Assembly: GCA_050250875.1 (NCBI GenBank)
Contig: JBFWNV010000005.1
Span: forward strand, 124,001 to 188,000
Reading direction: 5' to 3'
Length of the DNA: 64,000 nt
Source: CAWAYR01 sp050250875
GTDB taxonomy: Bacteria; Acidobacteriota; Vicinamibacteria; Vicinamibacterales; UBA2999
The position numbers and the translations under genes were made by a program. Below the pieces are notes generated by a model, which was given only the letters and a program-made list of their open reading frames with translations, was not told the DNA's origin and did no database searches. Below are positions 1 through 7,725 of the stretch, in pieces; position 1 is the stretch's first letter; every line of letters begins with the position of its first letter.

Positions 1-216
1 TGGCAGGGGAGCCTCTTCATCGGCGGCCACGGCAGCCGCGAGCTGGTGCGGCTGTCGCTCGACGGCGAGCGCGTGATCGGCGAGGAGCGGCTCCTCGGCG
101 ACCGGCGCGAGCCCATCCGCGACGTGCGGCAGGGGCCCGACGGCGCGCTGTACCTGCTGACCGACGGCGGCAACGGCAAGCTGCTGAAGCTCGTGCCCAA
201 GGGCAGCACGCCGTAG
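1..216 (+). CDS. PQQ-dependent sugar dehydrogenase, C-terminal fragment
   Basis: This is the last 71 codons of a gene entering from the left edge and stopping at TAG 214-216. The fragment reads through the final blade of a six-bladed propeller: the run GSLFIGG near its start and VRQGPDGALYLLTD near its end match the soluble aldose sugar dehydrogenase (YliI/Asd) family. The complete homologue at 32606-33775 ends with the equivalent motifs (NLLIGG, IRQGPDGFIYLVTE). The family oxidises sugars in the periplasm with PQQ and Ca. The upstream part, signal peptide and active-site His are outside the window. Confidence is high for the family, none for substrate. Confidence 0.8.
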   Translation, partial: WQGSLFIGGHGSRELVRLSLDGERVIGEERLLGDRREPIRDVRQGPDGALYLLTDGGNGKLLKLVPKGSTP

Positions 217-564
217 CAGCGCGACGGCACGGCTCGGGTCCTCGTCGGCTCAACTTCGGTCCGCCAGCCACTCGCACCTCCCGCAGGCTCGTCCGATGTA
301 CAGACGGCCCCCCGCTATTCGCGTCCTGGCCGTGTCGCCCTGACTTCCGGTGCGAGTGGCGGATCTCCGTATGGCGAGACCTCAGATTCGCCGCCGAGGA
401 CCCGAGCCGCGCCGCCGCGTAATGGGCCGGCGCGCGCGCGTGCCACGGCTGGTCGATCACGCGACCGGCTCGACCTGCCGATGCTATGCTCCCGCGGCGC
501 GCTGAAGAAGCCGTCCGGCGACGTCGACCGGGTGCGATGGGCGCGACCACGAGGAGTGCCCGAC
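217..564. other. Intergenic, no gene seen
   Basis: About 350 bases between the sugar dehydrogenase stop and the PIG-L deacetylase start. Open frames on both strands here are low-quality antisense or out-of-frame readings rich in Arg, Ala and Pro. I see no tRNA or repeat. A weak -10-like TATGCT lies at 484-489, some 75 bases before the ATG at 565. A GAGGAG ribosome-binding site at 551-556 sets that start. Confidence 0.5.
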
Positions 565-1953
565 ATGTCTCGGACCCGATGTGCGGCCAACCGTCTGGCC
601 GGCGCCGTGATGTCCGCGGTCGTCTGTGCCGCCGCGGCCGTGCACGGGCAGACGGTCGGACCGGCCGCCGACACGTTCAGCTTCCAGGACGGGCGCAGCA
701 GCGCCTTCGCGGTGGCGATCGCCGGCGCCGGGGCTGCGCTCGAGATCACCTGGCCGGACACGGTGACGACCGCCTGGGACACCGCCGTGCTCGGCATCGA
801 CGTCGCGGTCGAGGCCGACGCCCCGGCGCCGTTCGTCGAGGTCACGGCCGGCACCGTCAGCGAGCGGCAGTACTTCCGGCCCGGCGATGCCGGACCGCGC
901 TGGCTCAATCTCAGTGCGCTGCGCGGCGCCGTCGGCGCCGGCACGCGCGTGCAACTGCGCGGCGACGGCGTGCGGATCGCGGCTGGCGCCGCGACCCTGC
1001 GCGTGTTCGCCAACGCGCTCGACCTGTCGCGGCGGATGCTGGTCGTGGCGCCGCACCCCGACGATGCCGAGATCGCCGCCTTCGGTCTGTACGCCCACCG
1101 CAACGCGACGATCGTCACCGTGACCACCGGCAACGCCGGATCGCCCAGCTTCGACGCCGTGTTCGACGACGTGCCGGCTGGCTATGCCTTCAAGGGCCGC
1201 ATCCGGCTGATCGACAGCATCACGGTGCCGTGGCTGGGCGGCATTCCGCCCGACCGCGCCTTCAACATGGGCTACTTCGACGCCCGCCTGGCCGAGATGC
1301 ACGAGCGTCCGACCGCGGTGGTGCCGGAGCGGTACGGCCCGAACACCGACCTCGGGGTGTATCTCAGACACAACATCGGCTCGCTTCTGCCCAAGGAGCG
1401 ACGCGAGTCCACGTGGTCCAATCTCGTCGACGATCTCGTGCGGGTGCTGACGAAGGTCGAGCCGGCCGTGATCGTCGCGCCGCATCCGCAGCTCGACACG
1501 CATCCCGATCACCGGTTCACGACGGTGGCGCTCGCGCGAGCCATGGCGCGGTGGCGCAGGCCCGCCACGCTGCTGCTCTACACGAATCACGCCGATCTGA
1601 ACCGGTATCCCTACGGACCCGCCGGCACCGCCGTCTCGCTGCCGCCGCCGGTGGCGCAGGACGTGCGGCTCGACCGGTTGTACTCCCATCCGGTGTCGCC
1701 GGATCTGCAGCGGCTCAAACTGTTCGCACTCGAGGCGATGCACGACCTGCGGATCTCGCCGTCGCGGCTGTATCAACTGCTCGTCGGCGACGGCCGCACG
1801 GTGGTGCCGGAGCGGTTCGATCCGCCCGGCGGCGTGCCGTACCTGCGCCGCGGCCCCCGTTCGAACGAGCTGTTCTTCGTCTACGACGAACGGAGCGTCA
1901 CGCCGATGGTCGAGGCGTTCCTGACCACCTGGCGGGGCAGAGTGACACCATGA
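565..1953 (+). CDS. Secreted PIG-L family deacetylase
   Basis: A 462-residue exported protein of the PIG-L (LmbE-like) zinc-dependent N-deacetylase family, which removes acetyl groups from N-acetylglucosamine-type sugars. The metal-binding motif APHPDDAE and the second signature DTHPDHR are both visible. A signal peptide precedes a beta-rich N-terminal region of about 120 residues that is not part of the catalytic fold and may bind carbohydrate. I chose ATG 565 over the upstream in-frame ATG 481 because GAGGAG sits 8 bases before it and the signal peptide then begins the protein. Its stop overlaps the next gene's ATG, so the two are co-transcribed. The substrate is unknown. Confidence 0.8.
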   Translation: MSRTRCAANRLAGAVMSAVVCAAAAVHGQTVGPAADTFSFQDGRSSAFAVAIAGAGAALEITWPDTVTTAWDTAVLGIDVAVEADAPAPFVEVTAGTVSERQYFRPGDAGPRWLNLSALRGAVGAGTRVQLRGDGVRIAAGAATLRVFANALDLSRRMLVVAPHPDDAEIAAFGLYAHRNATIVTVTTGNAGSPSFDAVFDDVPAGYAFKGRIRLIDSITVPWLGGIPPDRAFNMGYFDARLAEMHERPTAVVPERYGPNTDLGVYLRHNIGSLLPKERRESTWSNLVDDLVRVLTKVEPAVIVAPHPQLDTHPDHRFTTVALARAMARWRRPATLLLYTNHADLNRYPYGPAGTAVSLPPPVAQDVRLDRLYSHPVSPDLQRLKLFALEAMHDLRISPSRLYQLLVGDGRTVVPERFDPPGGVPYLRRGPRSNELFFVYDERSVTPMVEAFLTTWRGRVTP

Positions 1954-2405
1954 GCGGGGCTCGCGATCGCGGCCAGGCGCTGCTGCAGGCCGGCGTGGCG
2001 TTGTTCCTCGCCGGACTGCTGGTCGGCCTCGCCGTGCCGGCGATGGCCAACCCGCGGATGGGACTGGCCAGCCATCTCGAGGGGCTGATGAACGGGCTCT
2101 TCCTGATCGTCCTTGGCCTGCTCTGGCCGCGGCTGGTGCTGTCGCCGCTGCTGGAACGCGTGACCTTCTGGACGGCGCTGTATGGCACGATCGCGAACCT
2201 GGCGGCGACGTTGCTCGCGGCGATCTGGGGTGCCGGCCGGATGATGCCGATCGCCGCGCAGGGGCATGTCGGTACCGAGGTGCAGGAGCGTGCGATCGAC
2301 GCACTCCTCGTGTCACTGGCACTGGCGATGGTCACGGTGTGCGTCCTCGTCCTGGCCGGATTGCGGCGGCCGCGGCGGTCCCGCCCGGGAATCGACGTGT
2401 ACTGA
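1950..2405 (+). CDS. Hydroxylaminobenzene mutase-like membrane protein
   Basis: A 151-residue integral membrane protein with four predicted helices. The strings NPRMGL, HLEGLMNG, FWTALYG and IWGAGRMMPI match the HabA/HabB hydroxylaminobenzene mutase family; related small membrane isomerases act on styrene oxide. HabA-type enzymes rearrange hydroxylaminobenzene to 2-aminophenol at the membrane. The ATG overlaps the PIG-L stop (ATGA), indicating translational coupling. The link to a deacetylase is unexplained, so the family assignment is firmer than the reaction. It may simply be an isomerase of unknown substrate. Confidence 0.7.
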   Translation: MSGARDRGQALLQAGVALFLAGLLVGLAVPAMANPRMGLASHLEGLMNGLFLIVLGLLWPRLVLSPLLERVTFWTALYGTIANLAATLLAAIWGAGRMMPIAAQGHVGTEVQERAIDALLVSLALAMVTVCVLVLAGLRRPRRSRPGIDVY

Positions 2406-2420
2406 TCGAGAGGTAACGGC

Positions 2421-3236
2421 ATGACGACGCCCAACTCCGACAAGGCGTTCACCGGGTCGGTCCCGCACGTCTACGAGACGCACCTGGTGCCGCTGCTCTT
2501 CGAAGACTATGCCGACGACATGGTGCGTCGCGTGGCCGCCGCCGCTCCTGTCCGGATTCTCGAGCTCGCCGCCGGCACCGGCGTGGTGACGCGGCGGTTG
2601 GCGAAGGCGTTGCCCGAGGCGTCGATCGTCGCCACCGATGTGAACCAGGCGATGCTCGACGAGGCGGCCGCCGTCGGCACGCCGCGCCCGGTCGAGTGGC
2701 GGCAGGCCGACGCGACGAGCCTGCCGTTCGCCGACGGCAGCTTCGACGCGGTGGTCTGCCAGTTCGGCGTGATGTTCTTCCCCGACAAGGCCACGGCCCA
2801 CGGCGAAGTGTGGCGCGTCCTGGCGCCAGGCGGCCTCTACGTCTTCAGTGTCTGGGACCGGCTCGACGCCAACGAATTCGCCGACCTCGTGCACGAGGCC
2901 GTCGCCGCCGTGTTCCCCGAGAACCCGCCGCGCTTCCTGGCCCGCGCTCCCTACGGCTACTTCGACCTCGCGGTCGTCCGCCGCGATCTCGCCGCCGGAG
3001 GCTTCACCGCGGCCCCGCACATCGAGACCATCGCGCTGCGCAGCCGGGCGCCGTCGCCTCGTGGACCGGCCATGGGCTACTGCCAGGGCTCGCCGCTGCG
3101 CGCCGAGATCGAGGCGCGCGATCCGGCACGGCTGGCGCTGGTCACCGACACCGCCGCCGAGGCGATCGCGCAGCGCTTCGGGCGGGGGGCGGTCGAGGCC
3201 GGGATCCGCGCGCACGTCGTGACCGTCGGCCGCTGA
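2421..3236 (+). CDS. Class I SAM-dependent methyltransferase
   Basis: A 271-residue soluble protein with the UbiE/Methyltransf_11 layout. Motif I is LELAAGTGVVTRRL near residue 50, followed by an acidic strand ATDVNQAML, then the motif II/III stretch SFDAVVCQFGVMFF and VLAPGGLYVF. It should transfer a methyl group from S-adenosylmethionine to a small molecule. GAGAGGTAAC precedes the ATG. It follows the mutase-like gene by 15 bases and may share its transcript. Substrate specificity cannot be read from the sequence. Confidence 0.8.
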   Translation: MTTPNSDKAFTGSVPHVYETHLVPLLFEDYADDMVRRVAAAAPVRILELAAGTGVVTRRLAKALPEASIVATDVNQAMLDEAAAVGTPRPVEWRQADATSLPFADGSFDAVVCQFGVMFFPDKATAHGEVWRVLAPGGLYVFSVWDRLDANEFADLVHEAVAAVFPENPPRFLARAPYGYFDLAVVRRDLAAGGFTAAPHIETIALRSRAPSPRGPAMGYCQGSPLRAEIEARDPARLALVTDTAAEAIAQRFGRGAVEAGIRAHVVTVGR

Positions 3237-3431
3237 CACCGCGGCGATCGTCGCAAGTTGTCTCAACCCGCGTCCCCGGCGGCGGAATCGGCGTCTCGCG
3301 TCCGTCTACGGCTTGGCAAGCGGCCGTCAGACGCGCCATCATAGGCCGCCGCCTGCGTCGCTCCCGCGTCAACGCCGCCGCGCCGGCGGCCCGCATCAAG
3401 TGCCCGCGCTTCGACCGCCGTACCCATCCCG

Positions 3432-4724
3432 ATGACACGCCTCACGAGCCATCTGTATTTCTGGGTGCTGCTGGCCATCGTCGTCGGCGGCACCCTCGGC
3501 TACGTGCGGCCCGACGCCGGCGTCGCTCTCAAGCCGCTCGGCGACGGTTTCATCGCGCTGGTCAAGATGCTGATCAGCCCGATCATCTTCTGCACGGTCG
3601 TGCTCGGCATCGCCGGCGCCGGCGACATGAAGAAGGTCGGCCGCGTCGGCGGCAAGGCGCTGCTGTATTTCGAGGTGGTCTCGACGTTCGCGCTGGCCAT
3701 CGGCCTCATCGTCGCCAACGTGATCGAGCCCGGCGCGGGGTTCAACGTCGATCCGGCCACGCTCGACGGCCGCGCCGTCGCCGACTACGCCAAGACCGCG
3801 GCCAGCCAGTCCAGCGTGGACTTCGTGCTGCACATCATCCCGCGCACGTTCTTCGACGCCTTCACCGGCGGCGGCGACCTGCTGCAGGTGCTGTTCGTCG
3901 CCGTGCTGTTCGGCTACGCCATGACCCACATGGGCGCCGAGGGCAACATCGTCCACCAGGTGATCGAGACCAGCTCGCACGTCTTCTTCCGGATCATGAA
4001 CCTGCTCATGAAGCTGGCGCCGCTCGGCGCCGGCGGGGCGATGGCCTTCACGATCGGCCGCTACGGCATCGACTCACTGAAGCCGCTGGCGCTGCTGATG
4101 GGCAGCTTCTACCTCACCTGCGTGCTGTTCGTGCTGGTCGTGCTCGGGACCATCGCCGCGCTCACCGGCTTCAGCATCCTGCGCTTCATCGGCTACATCA
4201 AGGAAGAGCTGCTGACGGTGCTGGGCACGTCGTCGTCGGAATCGGCGCTGGTGCCGCTGATGCAGAAGCTCGAGCGGCTGGGCTGTCCGAAGTCGGTGGT
4301 CGGACTGGTCGTGCCGTCGGGTTACTCGTTCAACCTCGACGGCACCAACATCTACCTGACGATGGCGTCGCTGTTCGTGGCCCAGGCCTTGAACATCGAC
4401 CTGACGCTCAAGCAGGAGCTGACCATTCTCGGCGTGGCGATGCTCACCTCGAAGGGCGCCTCGGGGGTCACCGGCGCCGGCTTCATCACCCTGGCCGCCA
4501 CGCTGGCCGTCGTGCCGTCGATCCCGGTCGCCGGCCTGGCGCTGATCCTCGGCATCGACCGCTTCATGTCCGAGGCCCGCTCGCTCACCAACTTCATCGG
4601 CAACGGCGTGGCCGCCGTGGTCGTCTCGCGCTGGGAGAACGAGCTCGACCGCGACGCGCTGGCCCGCGAGCTCGGCACCGTGCCGGCCGCCGCGGCTACT
4701 TCTTCGCTTCCAACCCGGCGATGA
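3432..4724 (+). CDS. dctA: Dicarboxylate/amino acid:cation symporter (DctA type)
   Basis: A 430-residue inner-membrane transporter of the DAACS (SLC1-like) family. The serine-rich hairpin appears as GTSSSESALVPLM, followed by the helix 7 NMDGT-type motif, here GYSFNLDGTNIYL, and the hairpin 2 LTSKGASGVTGAGF. All three match C4-dicarboxylate carriers of the DctA group more than glutamate carriers, so import of succinate, fumarate or malate with protons or Na is expected. Its 3' end overlaps the convergent esterase gene by 29 bases. The stretch 3237-3431 upstream contains no gene. Confidence 0.88.
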   Translation: MTRLTSHLYFWVLLAIVVGGTLGYVRPDAGVALKPLGDGFIALVKMLISPIIFCTVVLGIAGAGDMKKVGRVGGKALLYFEVVSTFALAIGLIVANVIEPGAGFNVDPATLDGRAVADYAKTAASQSSVDFVLHIIPRTFFDAFTGGGDLLQVLFVAVLFGYAMTHMGAEGNIVHQVIETSSHVFFRIMNLLMKLAPLGAGGAMAFTIGRYGIDSLKPLALLMGSFYLTCVLFVLVVLGTIAALTGFSILRFIGYIKEELLTVLGTSSSESALVPLMQKLERLGCPKSVVGLVVPSGYSFNLDGTNIYLTMASLFVAQALNIDLTLKQELTILGVAMLTSKGASGVTGAGFITLAATLAVVPSIPVAGLALILGIDRFMSEARSLTNFIGNGVAAVVVSRWENELDRDALARELGTVPAAAATSSLPTRR

Positions 4725-5526
4725 ACTTCCTGGCCTCGGCCACCACCTCGTCGGTGATGCCCATGTGCCCGCGGTCGGCGTAGTGGACGAATCCGGTGGT
4801 CACGCCGGCGGCCTGCAGCTTCGCCGCCATGTCGATGGCCTGCTGGACCGGCACCGACTTGTCGTCGTCGGAGTGGATGACCAGCAGCGGCTTCGTCGTC
4901 GCGCTCACGTGGTTCACGGGCGACGCCGAGGCCCGCGCCGCGGGGACGTCGCCGGACACCGGCGTCCACAGGTTGCCCCACGACAGGGTGTTCAACTCGT
5001 AGGCCGCGGCGACGCTGATCACACCACGCACGTCGCTGCGCGCCTTCTCCCAGCCGCCGACGCGGGGAAAACCGCCCTCGCCGAGGGTGGCGACCAGCGA
5101 CACCAGGTGGCCGCCGGCCGACTGGCCGATGAGGTAGATGCGCTCGGGATCGACGCGGTACTCCTCGGCGTGGGCATGCAGCCAGCGGATCGCGCACAGC
5201 AGATCGAGATAGGGCGCCGGCGCCGGCGAGCCGCCGACCAGCCGGTAGTCGATCGACATCGCGAAGTAGCCGGACTCGGCCCACTGCGCCACCTTGATGC
5301 TGCTGGCGTCGGCGCGGTTGCCGGCCCGCCAGCGGCCGCCGTGCACCGAGAGAATCGCCGGCTTCAGCGCCGGGCCGTCCGGGAAGGCGATGTTGGCGAG
5401 CAGCGCCGAGCCTTCGACGCGGCCGTAGATCACGTCGGTGCGGGTGACGACCGGTGCACTGGGCTGGGCCAGCGCGCTGCCGCTGGCGACGGCGGCGAAG
5501 AGCATCGACAGGGCGGCGGAACGCAT
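4696..5526 (-). CDS. Secreted alpha/beta hydrolase (esterase, BD-FAE/HSL-like)
   Basis: A 276-residue exported esterase or carboxylesterase. After a signal peptide the mature part shows the oxyanion-hole HGG (LSVHGGRWRAG), the nucleophile elbow GQSAGGH, an Asp in HSDDDKSVP and a terminal His in DRGHMG, so the Ser-Asp-His triad is complete. The pattern fits the hormone-sensitive-lipase or feruloyl/acetyl-xylan esterase branch. It is convergent with dctA and overlaps its end. The substrate is probably an esterified sugar or xenobiotic ester, but nothing nearby fixes it. Confidence 0.8.
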   Translation of the reverse strand: MRSAALSMLFAAVASGSALAQPSAPVVTRTDVIYGRVEGSALLANIAFPDGPALKPAILSVHGGRWRAGNRADASSIKVAQWAESGYFAMSIDYRLVGGSPAPAPYLDLLCAIRWLHAHAEEYRVDPERIYLIGQSAGGHLVSLVATLGEGGFPRVGGWEKARSDVRGVISVAAAYELNTLSWGNLWTPVSGDVPAARASASPVNHVSATTKPLLVIHSDDDKSVPVQQAIDMAAKLQAAGVTTGFVHYADRGHMGITDEVVAEARKFIAGLEAKK

Positions 5527-5602
5527 GATGACCTCGTCTGAAACAGCACGGGCGGGACGTGCGACGCACGCCCCGCCCGGCTCACGTTCGCTGGTGGCCG
5601 TG

Positions 5603-6148
5603 CTACCGGCCGGGCACCATGATGTGCGCGCTGCTGGTGCCGGCGGCCATGATCCAGGCGCCGCCCATCTTGTTGTTGTCGGGCAGGCCCATCGACGCCG
5701 CGGTGGCGCCGGGCACGGCCACGGTCATGTGCGGCCGGGCGCTCTCCTGGTCCTTGCCCGACAGGTTCCAGAACACCGATCCGAACTCCGGCTTCACGCG
5801 GCTGCCGCCCTTCTCGGCCGCGACGATCGCCGCCTGCCGCCGTTCGCGGTCGGGTTCCTTCTCGAACATCTTGTTCTGCTTGACCCGCTCGAGGTTGGCC
5901 AGGCTGGTGCACTGCACCGAGAACGGCTGCTCGGTGGGCTGGCCCGACTGGTCGTAGCAGACGATGTTGTTGGTGCCCTTCTTGAGGGTGTCGTAGGTGC
6001 CGTCGTCCTTCCACTTGATCACGGTGGCGGCTTCACGGGCGTTGGGCGGCGCCGCCAGCAGGGCCTTGTCGACGTCGGGGTTGGCCTGAGCGAACGCGCT
6101 GGTCGCGACGGCAAGCAGACCGGCCGTCAAGAGGGTGGTGCGTGTCAT
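5603..6148 (-). CDS. Secreted protein of unknown function
   Basis: A 181-residue exported protein starting MTRTTLLTAGLLAVATSAFA, a clear Sec signal peptide. I chose this ATG because GGAGGT lies 6 bases upstream; a longer in-frame reading has no such signal. The mature protein has a Lys/Asp-rich first half (WKDDGTYDTLKKGTNNIVCYD) and a Gly/Met-rich tail ending SSAHIMVPGR. Two Cys could form a disulfide. I do not recognise a named domain. It is read in the same direction as the esterase upstream of it in the window. Confidence 0.65.
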   Translation of the reverse strand: MTRTTLLTAGLLAVATSAFAQANPDVDKALLAAPPNAREAATVIKWKDDGTYDTLKKGTNNIVCYDQSGQPTEQPFSVQCTSLANLERVKQNKMFEKEPDRERRQAAIVAAEKGGSRVKPEFGSVFWNLSGKDQESARPHMTVAVPGATAASMGLPDNNKMGGAWIMAAGTSSAHIMVPGR

Positions 6149-6359
6149 TGCGGAACCTCCATGACCCCGGGAACCGAGCCGCGCTCGCGACGGGGCAAAC
6201 CTGGAGGATACGTCAAACGGCCGAGGCGCGGCGGTGATTCGTCCCTGGGCCGACGCTCCGGCCGCCTGCCGCGACCTCAAAGGCCCGATTCCCCTCGGAA
6301 GCGGCAGCCAGCCGGCCGGGCGGTTCCCTCTTCTACACGACCCGTCGGCGCTCGCCGTG

Positions 6360-7709
6360 CTATTGCGACGCACAGGGGCGTCGTTGAAACTGCCACACGA
6401 AGCCGTAGCGGCTGTCGCTGAGCGTCATCGACTGGCCGTCAGCTGAGGCGGACGTCGACGGTCGCATCCCGGGCCAGATGACGGCGTACTGACGGCTTGC
6501 AGCGTCGATGACTCGCCAGCGGGCGGTGAGCCTGGCGGTACGGAAGGTGCCGTCGGCTTCGATGGCGACCGCCTGTCCGTTCGAGAACGCCCAGGCGCCC
6601 GGCAAAGCGGCGCTGCCCTTAGCTCGGGTCAGGGTGTCGTTGACGAGCCCGGTCAAGGCGAGACTCCGGCCGTCGACCGACAGCTGTGCCTGACCCACTT
6701 CGTCGGCGAACTGCAGGATGATGGCGCCGGCGACTCGATCGAGATCTATCCACTTGCCCGTCAAGACGCCGCCCGAGACGTAGGACCCATCGGCGCGGAT
6801 TTGCAGGATGCCGGGCGACCGCGGGTCCTGCCAGCAGCCGATCGCGCGCAGTTCTGCGTTGTCGCCGGCCGAGGGGGCGTCTGCGGCCGGCGCGCGGTCC
6901 GGCGGCGGGGAGACGGGGGCCGCCGGGGCCGGAGAGGCGGCGGGGACTGGTGTCTCTCCTTGCGCCGCCGGCCCAGCCGGTGTCTCGCCGGTGCGTTTAC
7001 GACCCGCGACCGGCCCACTAGGGGAGGCTTTCAGCGGCTCGACCGGCGGAGGGACCGGCTGCGTTGGTCGCGCCGGCGGCGGAGTTGCTTCGGTCGGGGT
7101 CGGGGTCAGAGCCGCTGTCGCCGCGGTAGGTGCGGCGCTGCCGCGGGCCACCATCCACCCGATCGCGGCCGACGCGAGCAGGACGGCGATCGCGCCGACG
7201 ACGAGCAGGCCGCGTGGCACCGAAGACTGAGTCGCGCCCGGCGTCATCGCGACCGGTGGACGCTGTGGAGGCGGAACCTTGTCAAGCAGCACGCGGAGCT
7301 TGTCGCCCAGGTGGTCGATGTGACGCTCGAGCGGCGGCGTTACCGCGTCCAGCCAATGGACGCCGTCGAGGTCGTACTTCAGGGCACGGGCCAGCGGCAC
7401 GTCCTCGAGGCGGAAGGTGACGATCGACTGCCCGTGCTGCGCTGCCTGAGCGATCTCCTTGGCGACCTCGGGAGAAGCGTTCGAGTGCGCAGTGAACACC
7501 AGGACCAGCGCGCGGGCATCCTCGATGGCGCCGACGATGCTGGCTTTCCAGCCCGCGCCGGGAAGGATGTCCCTGGGCGCGATCCAGCAACGGATACCCT
7601 GCTGCTCGAGGCGCGCGCAGACCGCGTCGGCGGCGAGCTTGTCTTCGGTGGCATAACTGACGAAGACGTCGTGGGGCATGACGGGAGACGGGGTGGGGGA
7701 GTCTACCAT
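6360..7709 (-). CDS. TIR-domain transmembrane protein, candidate signalling half of a defence pair
   Basis: A 449-residue protein. Residues 12-120 form a TIR_2-type domain: VFVSYATED, the CWIAPRDILPG loop, LVFTAHSNASPEVAKE with the candidate catalytic Glu at residue 85, then VTFRLEDV. TIR domains of this kind can cleave NAD to make cyclic ADP-ribose-like signals. A single membrane helix (about 167-187) follows, then about 100 residues rich in Pro, Ala and Thr, then a C-terminal region of about 150 residues of beta character (GCWQD, GTFRTARLTARW) unlike anything I recognise, predicted outside. It starts 16 bases after the SLOG-patatin stop, so the two are one operon. The internal ATG at residue 11 is an alternative start. 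Confidence 0.75.
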   Translation of the reverse strand: MVDSPTPSPVMPHDVFVSYATEDKLAADAVCARLEQQGIRCWIAPRDILPGAGWKASIVGAIEDARALVLVFTAHSNASPEVAKEIAQAAQHGQSIVTFRLEDVPLARALKYDLDGVHWLDAVTPPLERHIDHLGDKLRVLLDKVPPPQRPPVAMTPGATQSSVPRGLLVVGAIAVLLASAAIGWMVARGSAAPTAATAALTPTPTEATPPPARPTQPVPPPVEPLKASPSGPVAGRKRTGETPAGPAAQGETPVPAASPAPAAPVSPPPDRAPAADAPSAGDNAELRAIGCWQDPRSPGILQIRADGSYVSGGVLTGKWIDLDRVAGAIILQFADEVGQAQLSVDGRSLALTGLVNDTLTRAKGSAALPGAWAFSNGQAVAIEADGTFRTARLTARWRVIDAASRQYAVIWPGMRPSTSASADGQSMTLSDSRYGFVWQFQRRPCASQ

Positions 7710-7725
7710 GCGCCGCGCCGGCGGC

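Noticed and set aside
484..2322. 612-codon minus-strand frame opposite the PIG-L and mutase-like genes
   Set aside because: Arg/Ala/His-rich shadow without domains; the plus-strand genes have clear motifs and ribosome-binding sites.
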